Source of the DNA: Vibrio superstes
Lineage (GTDB): Bacteria; Pseudomonadota; Gammaproteobacteria; Enterobacterales; Vibrionaceae
Length of the DNA stretch: 64,000 nucleotides
Assembly: GCF_003569005.1 (NCBI RefSeq)
Contig: NZ_BCUR01000004.1
Location: 1,773,111 to 1,837,110, forward strand
Direction of reading: 5' to 3'
Position numbers and translations under genes: made by a program. This document shows, piece after piece, positions 1 to 8,476 of the stretch. The notes under the pieces are model-generated. The model saw nothing but the letters and a program-made list of their open reading frames with translations, was not told where the DNA came from and ran no database searches. Position 1 is the stretch's first letter; the number at the start of each line of letters is the position of its first letter.

Positions 1-71
1 CATAGGAAGAAATTGCAACAACTGCTCAAATGATCTATACACCAAAGAACTATTAAATCTTTGAGAGCCTC

Positions 72-509
72 ATGGTTTCAAACACCCCTCATCGCAAACA
101 CGGGTCTAAGAAAGACTTTTGGCTTAAACTTGGCATTGAAGATGCTATAGCTGATGCAGTACACAAAGGCTTCGAACCCAGTGTGTACCAGAACATCATT
201 GAAAGAACACGATTGTCACAAATTGAATTTCATAATGTAACCCTCATACCTCCGAGCACCATTAAGCGCAGGTTGAAAAATAATGAACGCTTCACAACGC
301 AAGAAAGTGATGCCATCTATCGTTTAGCTATGATCATAAAGCTCACTACGGAACTATTTGATGATGAAAATCAAGCTCTTGAGTGGATACGCGAGGGAGT
401 TTACTTCTTGGGTGGGAAAAGACCTCTGGATATGGTCTCAACCTCGGTCGATTTTGAAGTGGTTAAGAGCTTAATTGGGCGAATTGAGCATGGCGATTTC
501 TCATTGTGA
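72..509 (+). CDS. MbcA/ParS/Xre-type antitoxin (DUF2384), orphan
   Basis: This is a 145-residue protein. Its C-terminal third (about residues 95-145) has the toxin-binding DUF2384 pattern: ALEWIREGVYFLGGKRPLDM, then a run ending LIGRIEHGDFS. The middle carries an Xre-like helical region. In known pairs this antitoxin neutralises a RES-domain toxin that destroys NAD+, and it represses its own promoter. Here the toxin gene that should overlap its stop codon is only a stump (506-568), so the antitoxin appears to stand alone. It lies just outside the recombinase module and may be cargo of the same island. I am confident of the family; that it still works is inference. Confidence 0.85.
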   Translation: MVSNTPHRKHGSKKDFWLKLGIEDAIADAVHKGFEPSVYQNIIERTRLSQIEFHNVTLIPPSTIKRRLKNNERFTTQESDAIYRLAMIIKLTTELFDDENQALEWIREGVYFLGGKRPLDMVSTSVDFEVVKSLIGRIEHGDFSL

Positions 510-568
510 TACTGTATCGATTAACACAGAAAGTTTGCAGAATTGCCATACAGATAAACAGCCTCTAG
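506..568 (+). pseudogene. RES-type toxin remnant (5' end only)
   Basis: A GTG overlapping the antitoxin stop opens a frame reading MILYRLTQK before it drifts into unrelated residues and stops after 20 codons. RES toxins of this operon type commonly begin MILYR or a close variant and overlap the antitoxin stop in just this way. The sequence after about position 535 has no RES character, so the toxin seems to have been cut by a rearrangement, probably linked to the neighbouring recombinase island. The match is short, so this is a moderate call. Confidence 0.5.
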
Positions 569-733
569 CTGTACTAACTTATACCCAATCTGATACTTTA
601 CAATGTAACTTTCGACCTTAACTGACACTTGATATCAAGTCTATCTGACTCGTTTCCGTCCAGTAACGTGTTGCATATCACGGTGCGCATAAAAAATTCC
701 AATTCTCATAGCGAAGCATAGAATCGCCTCTTA

Positions 734-753
734 TACTGTTTTTATATACAGTA
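734..753 (+). promoter_or_regulatory. LexA (SOS) box upstream of ginA
   Basis: The sequence is TACTGT-N8-ACAGTA, a perfect 6+6 palindrome with the all-A/T-type centre of the gammaproteobacterial SOS box (CTGT-N8-ACAG). It ends 13 bases before the ATG at 767. The ribosome-binding site AAAGG (757-761) sits between the two, so LexA bound here would block transcription of the recombinase operon until DNA damage. Confidence 0.85.
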
Positions 754-766
754 ATCAAAGGTTGCT

Positions 767-1900
767 ATGCTCTGTATCAAATCCACTTCTGACTTTGAGA
801 TAGAAAGTGTCAAATATCCTAACTTCCCTTTATTAACGTGGGAGACTGATAATCCAGAGTTAGGGATTGAATCTGGAAACCTTTGTGTAGAGGCAATGCA
901 GTTCTTGATCTATGAGTGCTTAAAACGAGGTCGAGTGAATAGCGAGAACACTTGGTGGACGTATGGCAATCATCTAGCTCAGTTCCTGACATTCTGTGAG
1001 CAGAACAGTTTGGATTGGCGAGACATTTCCGAAAGCAGTGAAGACGAAATGTTAGTCAGTGCCTATCGTGACCTTTGTGTTGGCGAGTTTGGTATTTCAG
1101 TCAATTCAACCAATCAGCATTTAAGGACGATAGTGCGTTTCTACTCCTATGGTGTTGGCAAGTGGTTTAAATCATTGCCTTACTCTCTAGAATCCGTTTC
1201 AGTGAATAAAGGACAGCAGTTTTTAGCTCATACCGAAAGAAACGGTGGTAAGAAGTACAGCTCTGATTTGATGATGAAAACCTTTGAGAAGAAAGCTCAG
1301 TTTTTATCTGCAATTGAAGTTCAAGAACTGTTGTCTGCGATTGAAAATCCAACCTTGAAGCTCATGGTTCGTTTATGCCTACAGACAGGCATTAGACGTA
1401 AAGAGCTGTTGCTGTTCCCATTGCATGCAATACGAAAACCAATTGGAAATCGAGCTTATTACGAGGTTAACATCTCACGAACTAAAGGTGAGAAAGAGCG
1501 CAAGGTACACATCCCGACACGATTAATGGAAGACTTGTGGCGTTATGTTAATGAGGCTCGTTTTCAGAAACAACAAGAGTCAGAAGTGGTATCTGATTGC
1601 TTGTTTTTAACGTCTGATGGTCAAGAGTGGACTTCTCAAGGTTCTGCTTTTGGAAAGGCTCTCAAGTCGCTCAATTTACCCTTTCACGTATCACCACACA
1701 TGCTAAGACATACTTACGCTACGCACATACTGAAAGGAATGTTGGAGCATAAAAGCAGTAAGTTTGAACCCTTGATGTACCTACAAGCTCGGCTTGGGCA
1801 TTCAAGTATCACAACCACAATGAAGTATTTACACTTGGTTAATGATTTAGTCGATGACTTTTCGATTGAGTATCAGCAACAAATTGATGCGATTGCGTAG
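767..1900 (+). CDS. ginA: Tyrosine recombinase GinA
   Basis: This is a 377-residue site-specific integrase. The N-terminal half (about 40-140) is a SAM-like core-binding domain. The catalytic half shows the full active-site set: Arg in TGIRRKELL (about 209), HMLRH (about 311-315), His in LGHSS (about 345), and the Tyr nucleophile in MKYLH (about 354). It resembles Tn554 TnpA in size. It is first in the gin operon, with AAGG-type ribosome binding (757-761) and the LexA box directly upstream. It is likely the main catalytic partner for excision and integration of the island. Family assignment is secure; the GinA name rests on gene order. Confidence 0.85.
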   Translation: MLCIKSTSDFEIESVKYPNFPLLTWETDNPELGIESGNLCVEAMQFLIYECLKRGRVNSENTWWTYGNHLAQFLTFCEQNSLDWRDISESSEDEMLVSAYRDLCVGEFGISVNSTNQHLRTIVRFYSYGVGKWFKSLPYSLESVSVNKGQQFLAHTERNGGKKYSSDLMMKTFEKKAQFLSAIEVQELLSAIENPTLKLMVRLCLQTGIRRKELLLFPLHAIRKPIGNRAYYEVNISRTKGEKERKVHIPTRLMEDLWRYVNEARFQKQQESEVVSDCLFLTSDGQEWTSQGSAFGKALKSLNLPFHVSPHMLRHTYATHILKGMLEHKSSKFEPLMYLQARLGHSSITTTMKYLHLVNDLVDDFSIEYQQQIDAIA

Positions 1901-1907
1901 GTAATGT

Positions 1908-3560
1908 ATGGCTAGACAACGAAAAAACCTGACAGTAAACAAAGACAAACTCAAGAAAACCTCTGTCGTTGAACCAACAATTGACGCTACTCAAAGCCAA
2001 GAAATTGTCCGACCAATTAACCCTGTAGTGAACTATCCAAACCTCGGCTCAAAAGGTGGGAATGGTTCTAATTTCGATTTCAGCCCGCACTATGGCAAGG
2101 GCTATGACGACATTACCAACCGAGCGTTCTACACAGCAAAAGCATTGCTGAAAAATACCGATGCTTTTACTGAGGAAACTCAACGAGGTTATTTTACACA
2201 CGGTTTTGCCAGTTTTGCTGAATATCTTGAGCTGTTTGGGCATTCAGCTAGTGCGGACTTAATACAAGCGGATATTACGCCAGAGTTAATTGAGCAGTAT
2301 TTGCTGCACCTTAAAGGCAGTGAGTCAGGGTATACCTCCCAAAAAACTCAATACTCGAAGCTCAAATCATTACTGACTCGCATGAAAGAAAAGGGCTATT
2401 GGTCGGCTGTAGGTGATATTGGCTTAAATGCTAAATTCTTTCCTAAGAACCCTTTTCCTCACTCAAACAAGCGTTTCAAGGGTGAGAAACCACTGACTGC
2501 CCATGAGAAAAGACAGGTAGTGGTTGCGCTCAAGCAAGCGATTAAGCCGATTTATCAAAAGACTGAACCACTTACAAGCTATGAGTTAACACTGTGCCTA
2601 TTGGCTGTGGCAATTCAAACAGGCATCAATACCTCACCGCTTCTCAATATGACCACAGAGGCATTGAGTGACCATCCACTTAAAGATAACCGCAAGTTGT
2701 TAACCGTATTCAAAAAGCGAGGCAACGCAACGCAGTTACACAATTTGCGTAAATCAGAAGAACTTGAGGTTGTGCAAGGGATAAAGCTCGATGTGGCTTA
2801 CTTAATTGAGGTCATCATTGAGCGCAATGCCCAAGTGCGAGGGTCTACGGATAGCAACTTGGTGTTTGTCTATGGAATTACAGGAGGGGGCAAAGGTACA
2901 AAAAGAGGTACTGCCACTTCTATTTCAAAAGATATTTTGTTGTATAACATCGGTAAATTCATCAAAGAATACGACTTAAAAGATGAAGATGGGCGGACCA
3001 TGAAACTCAATGTAAGTCGTTTTCGTAAGACTTTCATCAATGGCATTTATGAACTAAGTGGTGAAAGCTTGTTGGTTGCTGCGCAGCAAGCCAAACATAG
3101 CGGAACAGGAACGCTTGACCATTACTTGCAGGCTCCTGAGCAATCAAAGCGTAACTTAGGTTTGATGGGCGAGATACGGGTTAAAGAGCTAACGTGCGCA
3201 GAGCCAAGCGTTCCTGTAGGGCATTGTAAAGACCCTAAGAATGGCGATAGAGCGCCTAAAAATGGCACGTTCTGTAATGACTTCTTAGCCTGTTTCCGTT
3301 GCAAGAGCTTCGTTATTACTGGTGATGATTTGTATAAGCTCTATAGCTTTTATTGGGCGATTATTCGAAATCGTGACGAGTTTGGTCGAAAGGACTGGAA
3401 GCGTCATTTGAGAAATGTTTTAAGAATCGTGGATGAAGAAGTTGTTCCTGCATTTACAAAGCTTGGTCAGTTACAGCGTGTTGAGGCTGAAAAAGAACGA
3501 GCAAAAACCAACCCTCACCCATACTGGCAAAATCTTAATATGTTAAAGGTGACGCAATGA
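1908..3560 (+). CDS. ginB: Tyrosine recombinase-like protein GinB, active site degenerate
   Basis: A 550-residue protein that starts 7 bases after ginA and overlaps ginC by ATGA. The C-terminal half follows the tyrosine-recombinase fold, but two key residues look changed. The box I segment reads TGINTSPLL (about 240), with Asn where Arg is expected. Box II reads SRFRKTF (about 370-376), with Ser where His is expected. A box III His (KHSG, about 396) and a candidate Tyr (LDHY, about 406) remain. A Cys cluster follows (about 440-465, ending CFRC) and may bind zinc. It probably acts in the recombination complex rather than as an independent strand-cleaving enzyme; that is inference. Confidence 0.75.
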   Translation: MARQRKNLTVNKDKLKKTSVVEPTIDATQSQEIVRPINPVVNYPNLGSKGGNGSNFDFSPHYGKGYDDITNRAFYTAKALLKNTDAFTEETQRGYFTHGFASFAEYLELFGHSASADLIQADITPELIEQYLLHLKGSESGYTSQKTQYSKLKSLLTRMKEKGYWSAVGDIGLNAKFFPKNPFPHSNKRFKGEKPLTAHEKRQVVVALKQAIKPIYQKTEPLTSYELTLCLLAVAIQTGINTSPLLNMTTEALSDHPLKDNRKLLTVFKKRGNATQLHNLRKSEELEVVQGIKLDVAYLIEVIIERNAQVRGSTDSNLVFVYGITGGGKGTKRGTATSISKDILLYNIGKFIKEYDLKDEDGRTMKLNVSRFRKTFINGIYELSGESLLVAAQQAKHSGTGTLDHYLQAPEQSKRNLGLMGEIRVKELTCAEPSVPVGHCKDPKNGDRAPKNGTFCNDFLACFRCKSFVITGDDLYKLYSFYWAIIRNRDEFGRKDWKRHLRNVLRIVDEEVVPAFTKLGQLQRVEAEKERAKTNPHPYWQNLNMLKVTQ

Positions 3561-5476
3561 GTTCAATTGAGTTGATACTAACGGAGGCTGAGTTCTTAGC
3601 TCAGCAATGCCCAAAACCAAATGACACTGTGCTTGAACAGGCCATTGTTGGCTCTTTAACGGGTATCGTGACCTACATTAAACTTGCCAATGGTGAATAC
3701 CAAACGCTTTCCAGATATGAGGAGGATGAGTGGATATTCCCTGCCAGTAAAGGCACGAAAGCTACAACAGCAAATCACTTGAAACTTAACTTTGCCACTA
3801 TTTCCGATGCCCAAATGAAACGCATGGCGAAGTGGGTAACATGGAGCAAAATGAAAGAGGGTTTGGCGGTTAGCTCTCAGAGCAGTTACTTGGGCAGTTT
3901 GAAAAGTTATTTTCAGTGGGTCTTAAATTCAGATACCACAGTGACACACGGACTCACGGCTTTTACGTCCAGTGCCTACGTGAAGCATGTAAACGCACTC
4001 ACCTCAAAGATAAAGGGTGAAGTGAAGCCACTTGCGCCAATGACTAAAACGCATAAATTTATAGCTTTAGAATACCTGTATCTCTATTGTGAAGCGTTTG
4101 ATTTTGTAAAAGAACACCCTTGGACTGAGTCAAGTGCCAGTGAGCAAGCAGGAATGGTTAGTGAGGCTTCAAAAGAAGCAAGAACTAAACCCAAAACGCC
4201 CATCATTCCAGATGATGTCTTAATCCCGTTGTGTCAGTTCACGAAATCATACTTAGACAAGGCTGACGAGATTTTGGCAGTGAGAGATAAACTTGAAGTG
4301 TTTGTGCCTACAGCAAAGTTAGCTTCAAGCCGATCAGCCCAAAAACGTAACTATCTGCAAACCATTTCTACTGAATATCAAAAACTAGACGACCTAAACG
4401 ATGATTTATTCGTGTTGCGAGATAGCGGCATCTTTTGGCTACTGCTTACCACAGGTATGCGTATCCATGAAGTGTTAGGTATTAAACGTGGTGCGTATCG
4501 CTCTGAAACAAAAGACGACACCACTTTTTACTACATAGAAACGGTATCGGAGAAAACACATACAGGGTTAGCTGAATGGATTGCACCAGAGATTGCGACA
4601 AAAGCAATTGATATTCTTGGTCGGTTAAGTGCGCCACTTCAAGCACAAGTTGAGCGTGATTTGCAAAAAGCGCAAGCAAGCAATGACCATGTGGAAGTGC
4701 ATCGACTTGAAGAAATCTCAGATCATATTTGCCTGTCGAAAAACCCAACTAAAGGAAATCAAATCAATCTGTTGTCAGGCATAGCTATTACAGGATTCCG
4801 ATTGCCAAACCTATGCAAGCAAATAGACAGTGATTGGAATCTAGCAGCACACCAGTTTAGGCGCACTTTTGCTAATTATGCGGTGCATTCCGAGCTAGGT
4901 GATTTGAGAGCATTGAAAGACCACTTTAAGCACTGGTCTATCACCATGACAGCTTTGTATGCCTTTAATGATGAGTTGGATGCGGAATTGTTTGAAGAAC
5001 TGCTCCGAGAAAAGTATCTGATTGAGGAAGAAATTAAACAAGATTGGTTTGAGTTGGATACACCGATTACTGGTGGTGATACGGCTCAGAAAATCATGCA
5101 AATTCGTGAAGATGGTGAACTGATAAAGGCTTTTGGTTCCCATGCTGCGATGGTAAAGGCTTTCACTGCCTCAATACCGATTCGGTCTGTTGGGATTGGT
5201 TGGTGTACCAATGATGATGAATGTAAGTGTGGCAAGCCTGATAGTTGTGAAAGCGGTATTGTCGATAAGCGTCATGCTCCTTACTGGACAGGGATGCTCG
5301 TTCAACAAATGAAACTATTGCAGTTGAGTGTTAGTGATATTGGAGAGGCGGGCATAGAGAATGTCCGAAAAGGCATGGAACGCTGTGAAAAGGTGCTAAC
5401 AGCGTTGGGGTTCGATGTTGAAACTATGAAGCAAGAAATTAACGAGAGAGAGCAAATCGAGGTGGCAAATGTCTAG
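3557..5476 (+). CDS. ginC: Tyrosine recombinase GinC (TnpB-like)
   Basis: A 639-residue large recombinase, comparable in length to Tn554 TnpB. The catalytic residues are complete: Arg in TGMRIHEVL (about 302), HQFRR (about 431-435), His in KHWSIT (about 458) and Tyr in TALY (about 468). A Cys-rich stretch near 550-575 (WCTNDDECKCGKPDSC) looks like a metal-binding knuckle seen in this large-recombinase class. It overlaps ginB by 4 bases and ginD by 8 bases, so translation of the four genes is probably coupled. Confidence 0.8.
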   Translation: MSSIELILTEAEFLAQQCPKPNDTVLEQAIVGSLTGIVTYIKLANGEYQTLSRYEEDEWIFPASKGTKATTANHLKLNFATISDAQMKRMAKWVTWSKMKEGLAVSSQSSYLGSLKSYFQWVLNSDTTVTHGLTAFTSSAYVKHVNALTSKIKGEVKPLAPMTKTHKFIALEYLYLYCEAFDFVKEHPWTESSASEQAGMVSEASKEARTKPKTPIIPDDVLIPLCQFTKSYLDKADEILAVRDKLEVFVPTAKLASSRSAQKRNYLQTISTEYQKLDDLNDDLFVLRDSGIFWLLLTTGMRIHEVLGIKRGAYRSETKDDTTFYYIETVSEKTHTGLAEWIAPEIATKAIDILGRLSAPLQAQVERDLQKAQASNDHVEVHRLEEISDHICLSKNPTKGNQINLLSGIAITGFRLPNLCKQIDSDWNLAAHQFRRTFANYAVHSELGDLRALKDHFKHWSITMTALYAFNDELDAELFEELLREKYLIEEEIKQDWFELDTPITGGDTAQKIMQIREDGELIKAFGSHAAMVKAFTASIPIRSVGIGWCTNDDECKCGKPDSCESGIVDKRHAPYWTGMLVQQMKLLQLSVSDIGEAGIENVRKGMERCEKVLTALGFDVETMKQEINEREQIEVANV

Positions 5477-5873
5477 CCAAAAAGAGAAAGCAACCCACAA
5501 AGCGGTTCGACTTGCCATTGTGCGCATCGAAAAAGGTCGTCCAACTATTGTTTCTGATAAGCGAAAAATTAGTGTCGCAGCCGTTGCCGAAGAAGCTGGC
5601 GTAAGCCGAGCGTTGATTCATCGTGATTGCCCCGACCTGTTAGAGCGCATCAAAGGCGGTGTAAATAAGGGCATCCGACAGCAGCGTGATGCCAAGCAGA
5701 CAGAGCTAAATGAGTATAAAGAGCGCAATCGAGAACTGCGTTCTGAGGTGGCAGAGCTGAAAGCGATGTTAGCTAAAGTTCAATCGCAAAATGCTACGTT
5801 GATACGTAAGAATACGGCTCTCAGTAATACTCATGCGGAAAATAGCAATGTAACGCAACTTATTTACAGCTAA
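5469..5873 (+). CDS. ginD: GinD, small HTH/coiled-coil accessory protein
   Basis: This 134-residue protein begins inside the end of ginC. The first half has a TetR-like helix-turn-helix (VAAVAEEAGVSRALIHRD, about 38-55). The second half (about 78-125) is a heptad-rich coiled coil with many Glu, Arg and Leu residues. It corresponds in place and size to GinD of GInts and to TnpC of Tn554, which helps the recombinases rather than cutting DNA. The exact role is not known from sequence. Confidence 0.7.
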   Translation: MSSQKEKATHKAVRLAIVRIEKGRPTIVSDKRKISVAAVAEEAGVSRALIHRDCPDLLERIKGGVNKGIRQQRDAKQTELNEYKERNRELRSEVAELKAMLAKVQSQNATLIRKNTALSNTHAENSNVTQLIYS

Positions 5874-6011
5874 TCATCTGAATTTAAAGAAATAATTTTA
5901 TATTAAGATTGCTTTTGAAGTAGTGAATAATCTTCAAAAGTGTAACTACTAACAAAGCCATGCAAAACAGTGAGTTAGCATTGGTTACATGTAACGAGGT
6001 ATTTATAAAGT

Positions 6012-7241
6012 ATGGACAACTTAGTTGAGCGCTTCCTGCGCTATGTCAGTGTTGATACTCAATCTAACGGTGCAAATGCACAGTGCCCGAGTACAGAGGG
6101 GCAAGCTGTATTGGCAAAACAGATTGAAGCTGAACTGCTTGAACTAGGCTTCAGCGATGTCATCTTAGATAGTAATGGCTACGTTTCTGCACGCCTGCCC
6201 TCAAATGTTGACTATGATGTGCCAGCAATCGGATTCATCGCACATATGGACACGGCACCAGATGCCTCAGGTAAAGATATCAAACCCCAAATCATCACTG
6301 ATTATCAAGGTGGGGAGATTGTATTAGGTGACTCAGGAGAAGTTCTGACACCCGCACAATACCCCGACCTGAACCACCTGCACGGTCAAAGCCTGATCAC
6401 CACAGATGGCACAACGCTTTTAGGTGCCGATAATAAAGCAGGTATTGCTGAGATTATTACCGCAGTAGTGTACCTAAAAGACAATCCGCACATTCCACAC
6501 GGCGACATCTGTATTGGTTTCACACCAGACGAAGAGATTGGTCGTGGTGCGAATCTATTTGATGTTGAGAGATTCGGCGCAAAGTGGGCTTACACCATTG
6601 ATGGTGGTCCAGTTGGCGAACTGGAATACGAAAACTTTAATGCGGCATCCGCAACCGTGATCTGCCATGGTGTGAATGTTCACCCTGGCACGGCAAAAGA
6701 CAAGATGGTGAACGCCATCAATATGGCTGCTCAATTCCAACTTGTGATGCCAAGCGAAGAGACGCCCGAGTGTACGTCGGGTTATGAAGGCTTCTACCAC
6801 CTCAATTCTATATCGGGTAGCGTAGCCAAAGCCGAGCTCTCGTATATTATTCGCGACTTTGATAAAGACGGGTTGGCAAGCCGTAAAGCCTTTATGCAAT
6901 CTGCGGTGGCAGAGCTCAATAATCAGTTAGATAAAGGTCAGATAGAGCTTCAAATTACTGATAGCTATAACAACATGCGCGAGATGGTAGAGCCTCATCC
7001 ACACATTATCGAACTGGCGAAACAAGCCATGATAGATTGTGATGTTGAGCCCAACATCAAACCCATCCGCGGAGGCACTGATGGCGCACGCTTGTCTTTC
7101 ATGGGCCTGCCTTGCCCTAATATTTTCACCGGTGGCTACAACTTCCATGGCATTCATGAGTTCGTTAGCATCGATGGCATGCAGCAAGCGGTTAAGGTGA
7201 TCGTTAAGATTGCAGAAAACGCGGCACAAAACGCCAAATAA
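6012..7241 (+). CDS. pepT: Peptidase T (tripeptide aminopeptidase)
   Basis: This 409-residue protein is nearly the same length as E. coli PepT. It is a cytoplasmic M20B zinc peptidase that releases N-terminal residues from tripeptides. The metal and catalytic residues sit where expected: H78 and D80 (IAHMDTAPD), D140 (GADNKAG), E174/E175 (TPDEEIG), D197 (TIDGGP) and a late His in NFHGIHEF. It lies outside the recombinase module, which ends 138 bases upstream, and it looks like chromosomal backbone. A hairpin follows its stop. Confidence 0.97.
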   Translation: MDNLVERFLRYVSVDTQSNGANAQCPSTEGQAVLAKQIEAELLELGFSDVILDSNGYVSARLPSNVDYDVPAIGFIAHMDTAPDASGKDIKPQIITDYQGGEIVLGDSGEVLTPAQYPDLNHLHGQSLITTDGTTLLGADNKAGIAEIITAVVYLKDNPHIPHGDICIGFTPDEEIGRGANLFDVERFGAKWAYTIDGGPVGELEYENFNAASATVICHGVNVHPGTAKDKMVNAINMAAQFQLVMPSEETPECTSGYEGFYHLNSISGSVAKAELSYIIRDFDKDGLASRKAFMQSAVAELNNQLDKGQIELQITDSYNNMREMVEPHPHIIELAKQAMIDCDVEPNIKPIRGGTDGARLSFMGLPCPNIFTGGYNFHGIHEFVSIDGMQQAVKVIVKIAENAAQNAK

Positions 7242-7255
7242 CCTTATCGCTACAA

Positions 7256-7285
7256 TAACAGGCCTAGCGAACGCTGGGCCTGTTA
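7256..7285 (+). terminator. Hairpin downstream of pepT
   Basis: AACAGGCC pairs with GGCCTGTT, with further inner pairing of TAGCG and CGCT. The following tract is pyrimidine-rich but not a clean U run, so it is a modest terminator. Confidence 0.5.
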
Positions 7286-7371
7286 ATCTTCCGTTTCTTC
7301 TGCTAAAACGACACTCTTTGTCGCTTTTATGTCTATCCTATCTAGATTAATTGCTAACATGATCTGAAGAA

Positions 7372-7920
7372 ATGAGCTCTCACTCCACACTTTATAACAA
7401 GCTAATCGATTGGCATTGCATAAAGCACCCTACCTATGCGCTAGATAACCAACCTAATGATGACTCCAAGCCCTATCTCGATGCATTGGTTGAAAATATC
7501 CTGCTTCCCATTGAGAAGCAGTTTGGCGAGGTCACTATCACTTATGGATTTAACAGCAGTCGTCTTAATCGTTTCGTTCAGCGCACGAATTCAAGAGATA
7601 CCGGCCCAAAAGAAGACCAACACGCAGCACTAGAATACAACCTAGCAAATAGACGCATCTGTGCCAGAGACGGCGCGTCTTGCGACATAGCGGTAAAGGG
7701 CTATGAGAACAGAATGCACCTGGTTGCTCTATTTATTTCAGAGCACCTGCCCTTTGATAGACTGTACTTCTATGGCTCTCAAAGCCCACTTCACATCAGT
7801 TTTGGACCCAATCACAGCAAATACATTCAGTATCGCCGCACTCGTGAAGACGGCAGACGAGTTCTAGGTAAAGTGATTAAACAGCAAGACGCACTGAGCT
7901 ACTTTTCAGATCCAGACTGA
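7372..7920 (+). CDS. Peptidase M15-like protein of unknown role
   Basis: A 182-residue cytoplasmic protein with no signal peptide. Its layout recalls the zinc site of D,D-peptidase M15 folds. A YGFNSSRLNRF segment (about 60) plays the part of the 'GYRS' strand. A His-containing helix (QHAALEYN) is followed by DGASCDIAV, matching GxAxDI. A closing PLHISFGP supplies a possible third His. The absence of an export signal argues against peptidoglycan as substrate. It has its own promoter region after the pepT hairpin and no operon partner. The fold suggestion is mine and the function is unknown. Confidence 0.55.
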   Translation: MSSHSTLYNKLIDWHCIKHPTYALDNQPNDDSKPYLDALVENILLPIEKQFGEVTITYGFNSSRLNRFVQRTNSRDTGPKEDQHAALEYNLANRRICARDGASCDIAVKGYENRMHLVALFISEHLPFDRLYFYGSQSPLHISFGPNHSKYIQYRRTREDGRRVLGKVIKQQDALSYFSDPD

Positions 7921-8049
7921 GCGCTTTTTATACTGCAGTGGCGCTTAATGATAAGCAATAAAACATCATCTTGAGTAAGATATGAATCAAATTGACATCA
8001 CCTGTGAACCTACATGTCATTGCCATCCAGATTTATAGAGAGAATGATT

Positions 8050-8316
8050 ATGTTTTCAGTAACCTTATTGCCAAGCGACTACAAGCATCAACTTTGCTCA
8101 GAACTAAAGCACACTCTATCTCAAAAACTTCACGACTATTTTGACGCATCAGCCATCAGGTTTTGGGAAGCAAACGAAGAGCAAATCATCTTCACTAACG
8201 CCACCCAAAATGAATCAACTTGGGGCATCACCATCAACGCCAACAACCGCGTTGTGCTTGAAGAGTTTTTAGACAACATGGATAGCTCAGTACCCTTTGA
8301 GGTGCTGGAGGCTTAA
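8050..8316 (+). CDS. Hypothetical small protein
   Basis: From ATG at 8050 (preceded by AGAGAGAA) this encodes 88 residues, soluble and mildly acidic, with no motif that I recognise. An upstream ATG at 8014 would add 12 residues but lacks a ribosome site. A strong terminator follows at 8337, which supports a real, single-gene transcript. Confidence 0.5.
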   Translation: MFSVTLLPSDYKHQLCSELKHTLSQKLHDYFDASAIRFWEANEEQIIFTNATQNESTWGITINANNRVVLEEFLDNMDSSVPFEVLEA

Positions 8317-8336
8317 AACCTCATCGAATGTTGATT

Positions 8337-8381
8337 AAGCCAAGGTTTGACTAGATATTAAAGTCTGGCCTTGGCTTTTTT
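8337..8381 (+). terminator. Rho-independent terminator
   Basis: AAGCCAAGG pairs with CCTTGGCTT and runs into TTTTTT. It ends the transcript of the small gene at 8050 and insulates the next operon. Confidence 0.85.
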
Positions 8382-8476
8382 GTTTCTGATAAATAATCTT
8401 CTAAATAACATAGAGTTATCTCCCCCCTCGTCCCCAGTATTTTGCTACCATTAGAGCACTAAATAAAGGAATGCCA

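Larger units (their letters stand above)
734..5873 (+). mobile_element. GInt-type recombination module (ginABCD)
   Basis: Four tightly packed genes on one strand encode three tyrosine-recombinase-like proteins (377, 550 and 639 residues) and a small HTH/coiled-coil protein (134 residues). Gaps are +7, -4 and -8 bases. This is the gene order and size pattern of the ginABCD module that defines GInt genomic islands, and it resembles TnpABC of Tn554. The chromosomal gene pepT begins 138 bases after ginD, so the right end of the island is probably in 5874-6011. The left part of the island may lie outside the window. I could not identify terminal repeats by eye, so the coordinates given are those of the module, not of the whole island. 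Confidence 0.7.

Noticed and set aside
1-64. Short open frames at the left edge that could be the end of a gene
   Set aside because: All frames close within 11-21 codons and none shows recognisable residues.
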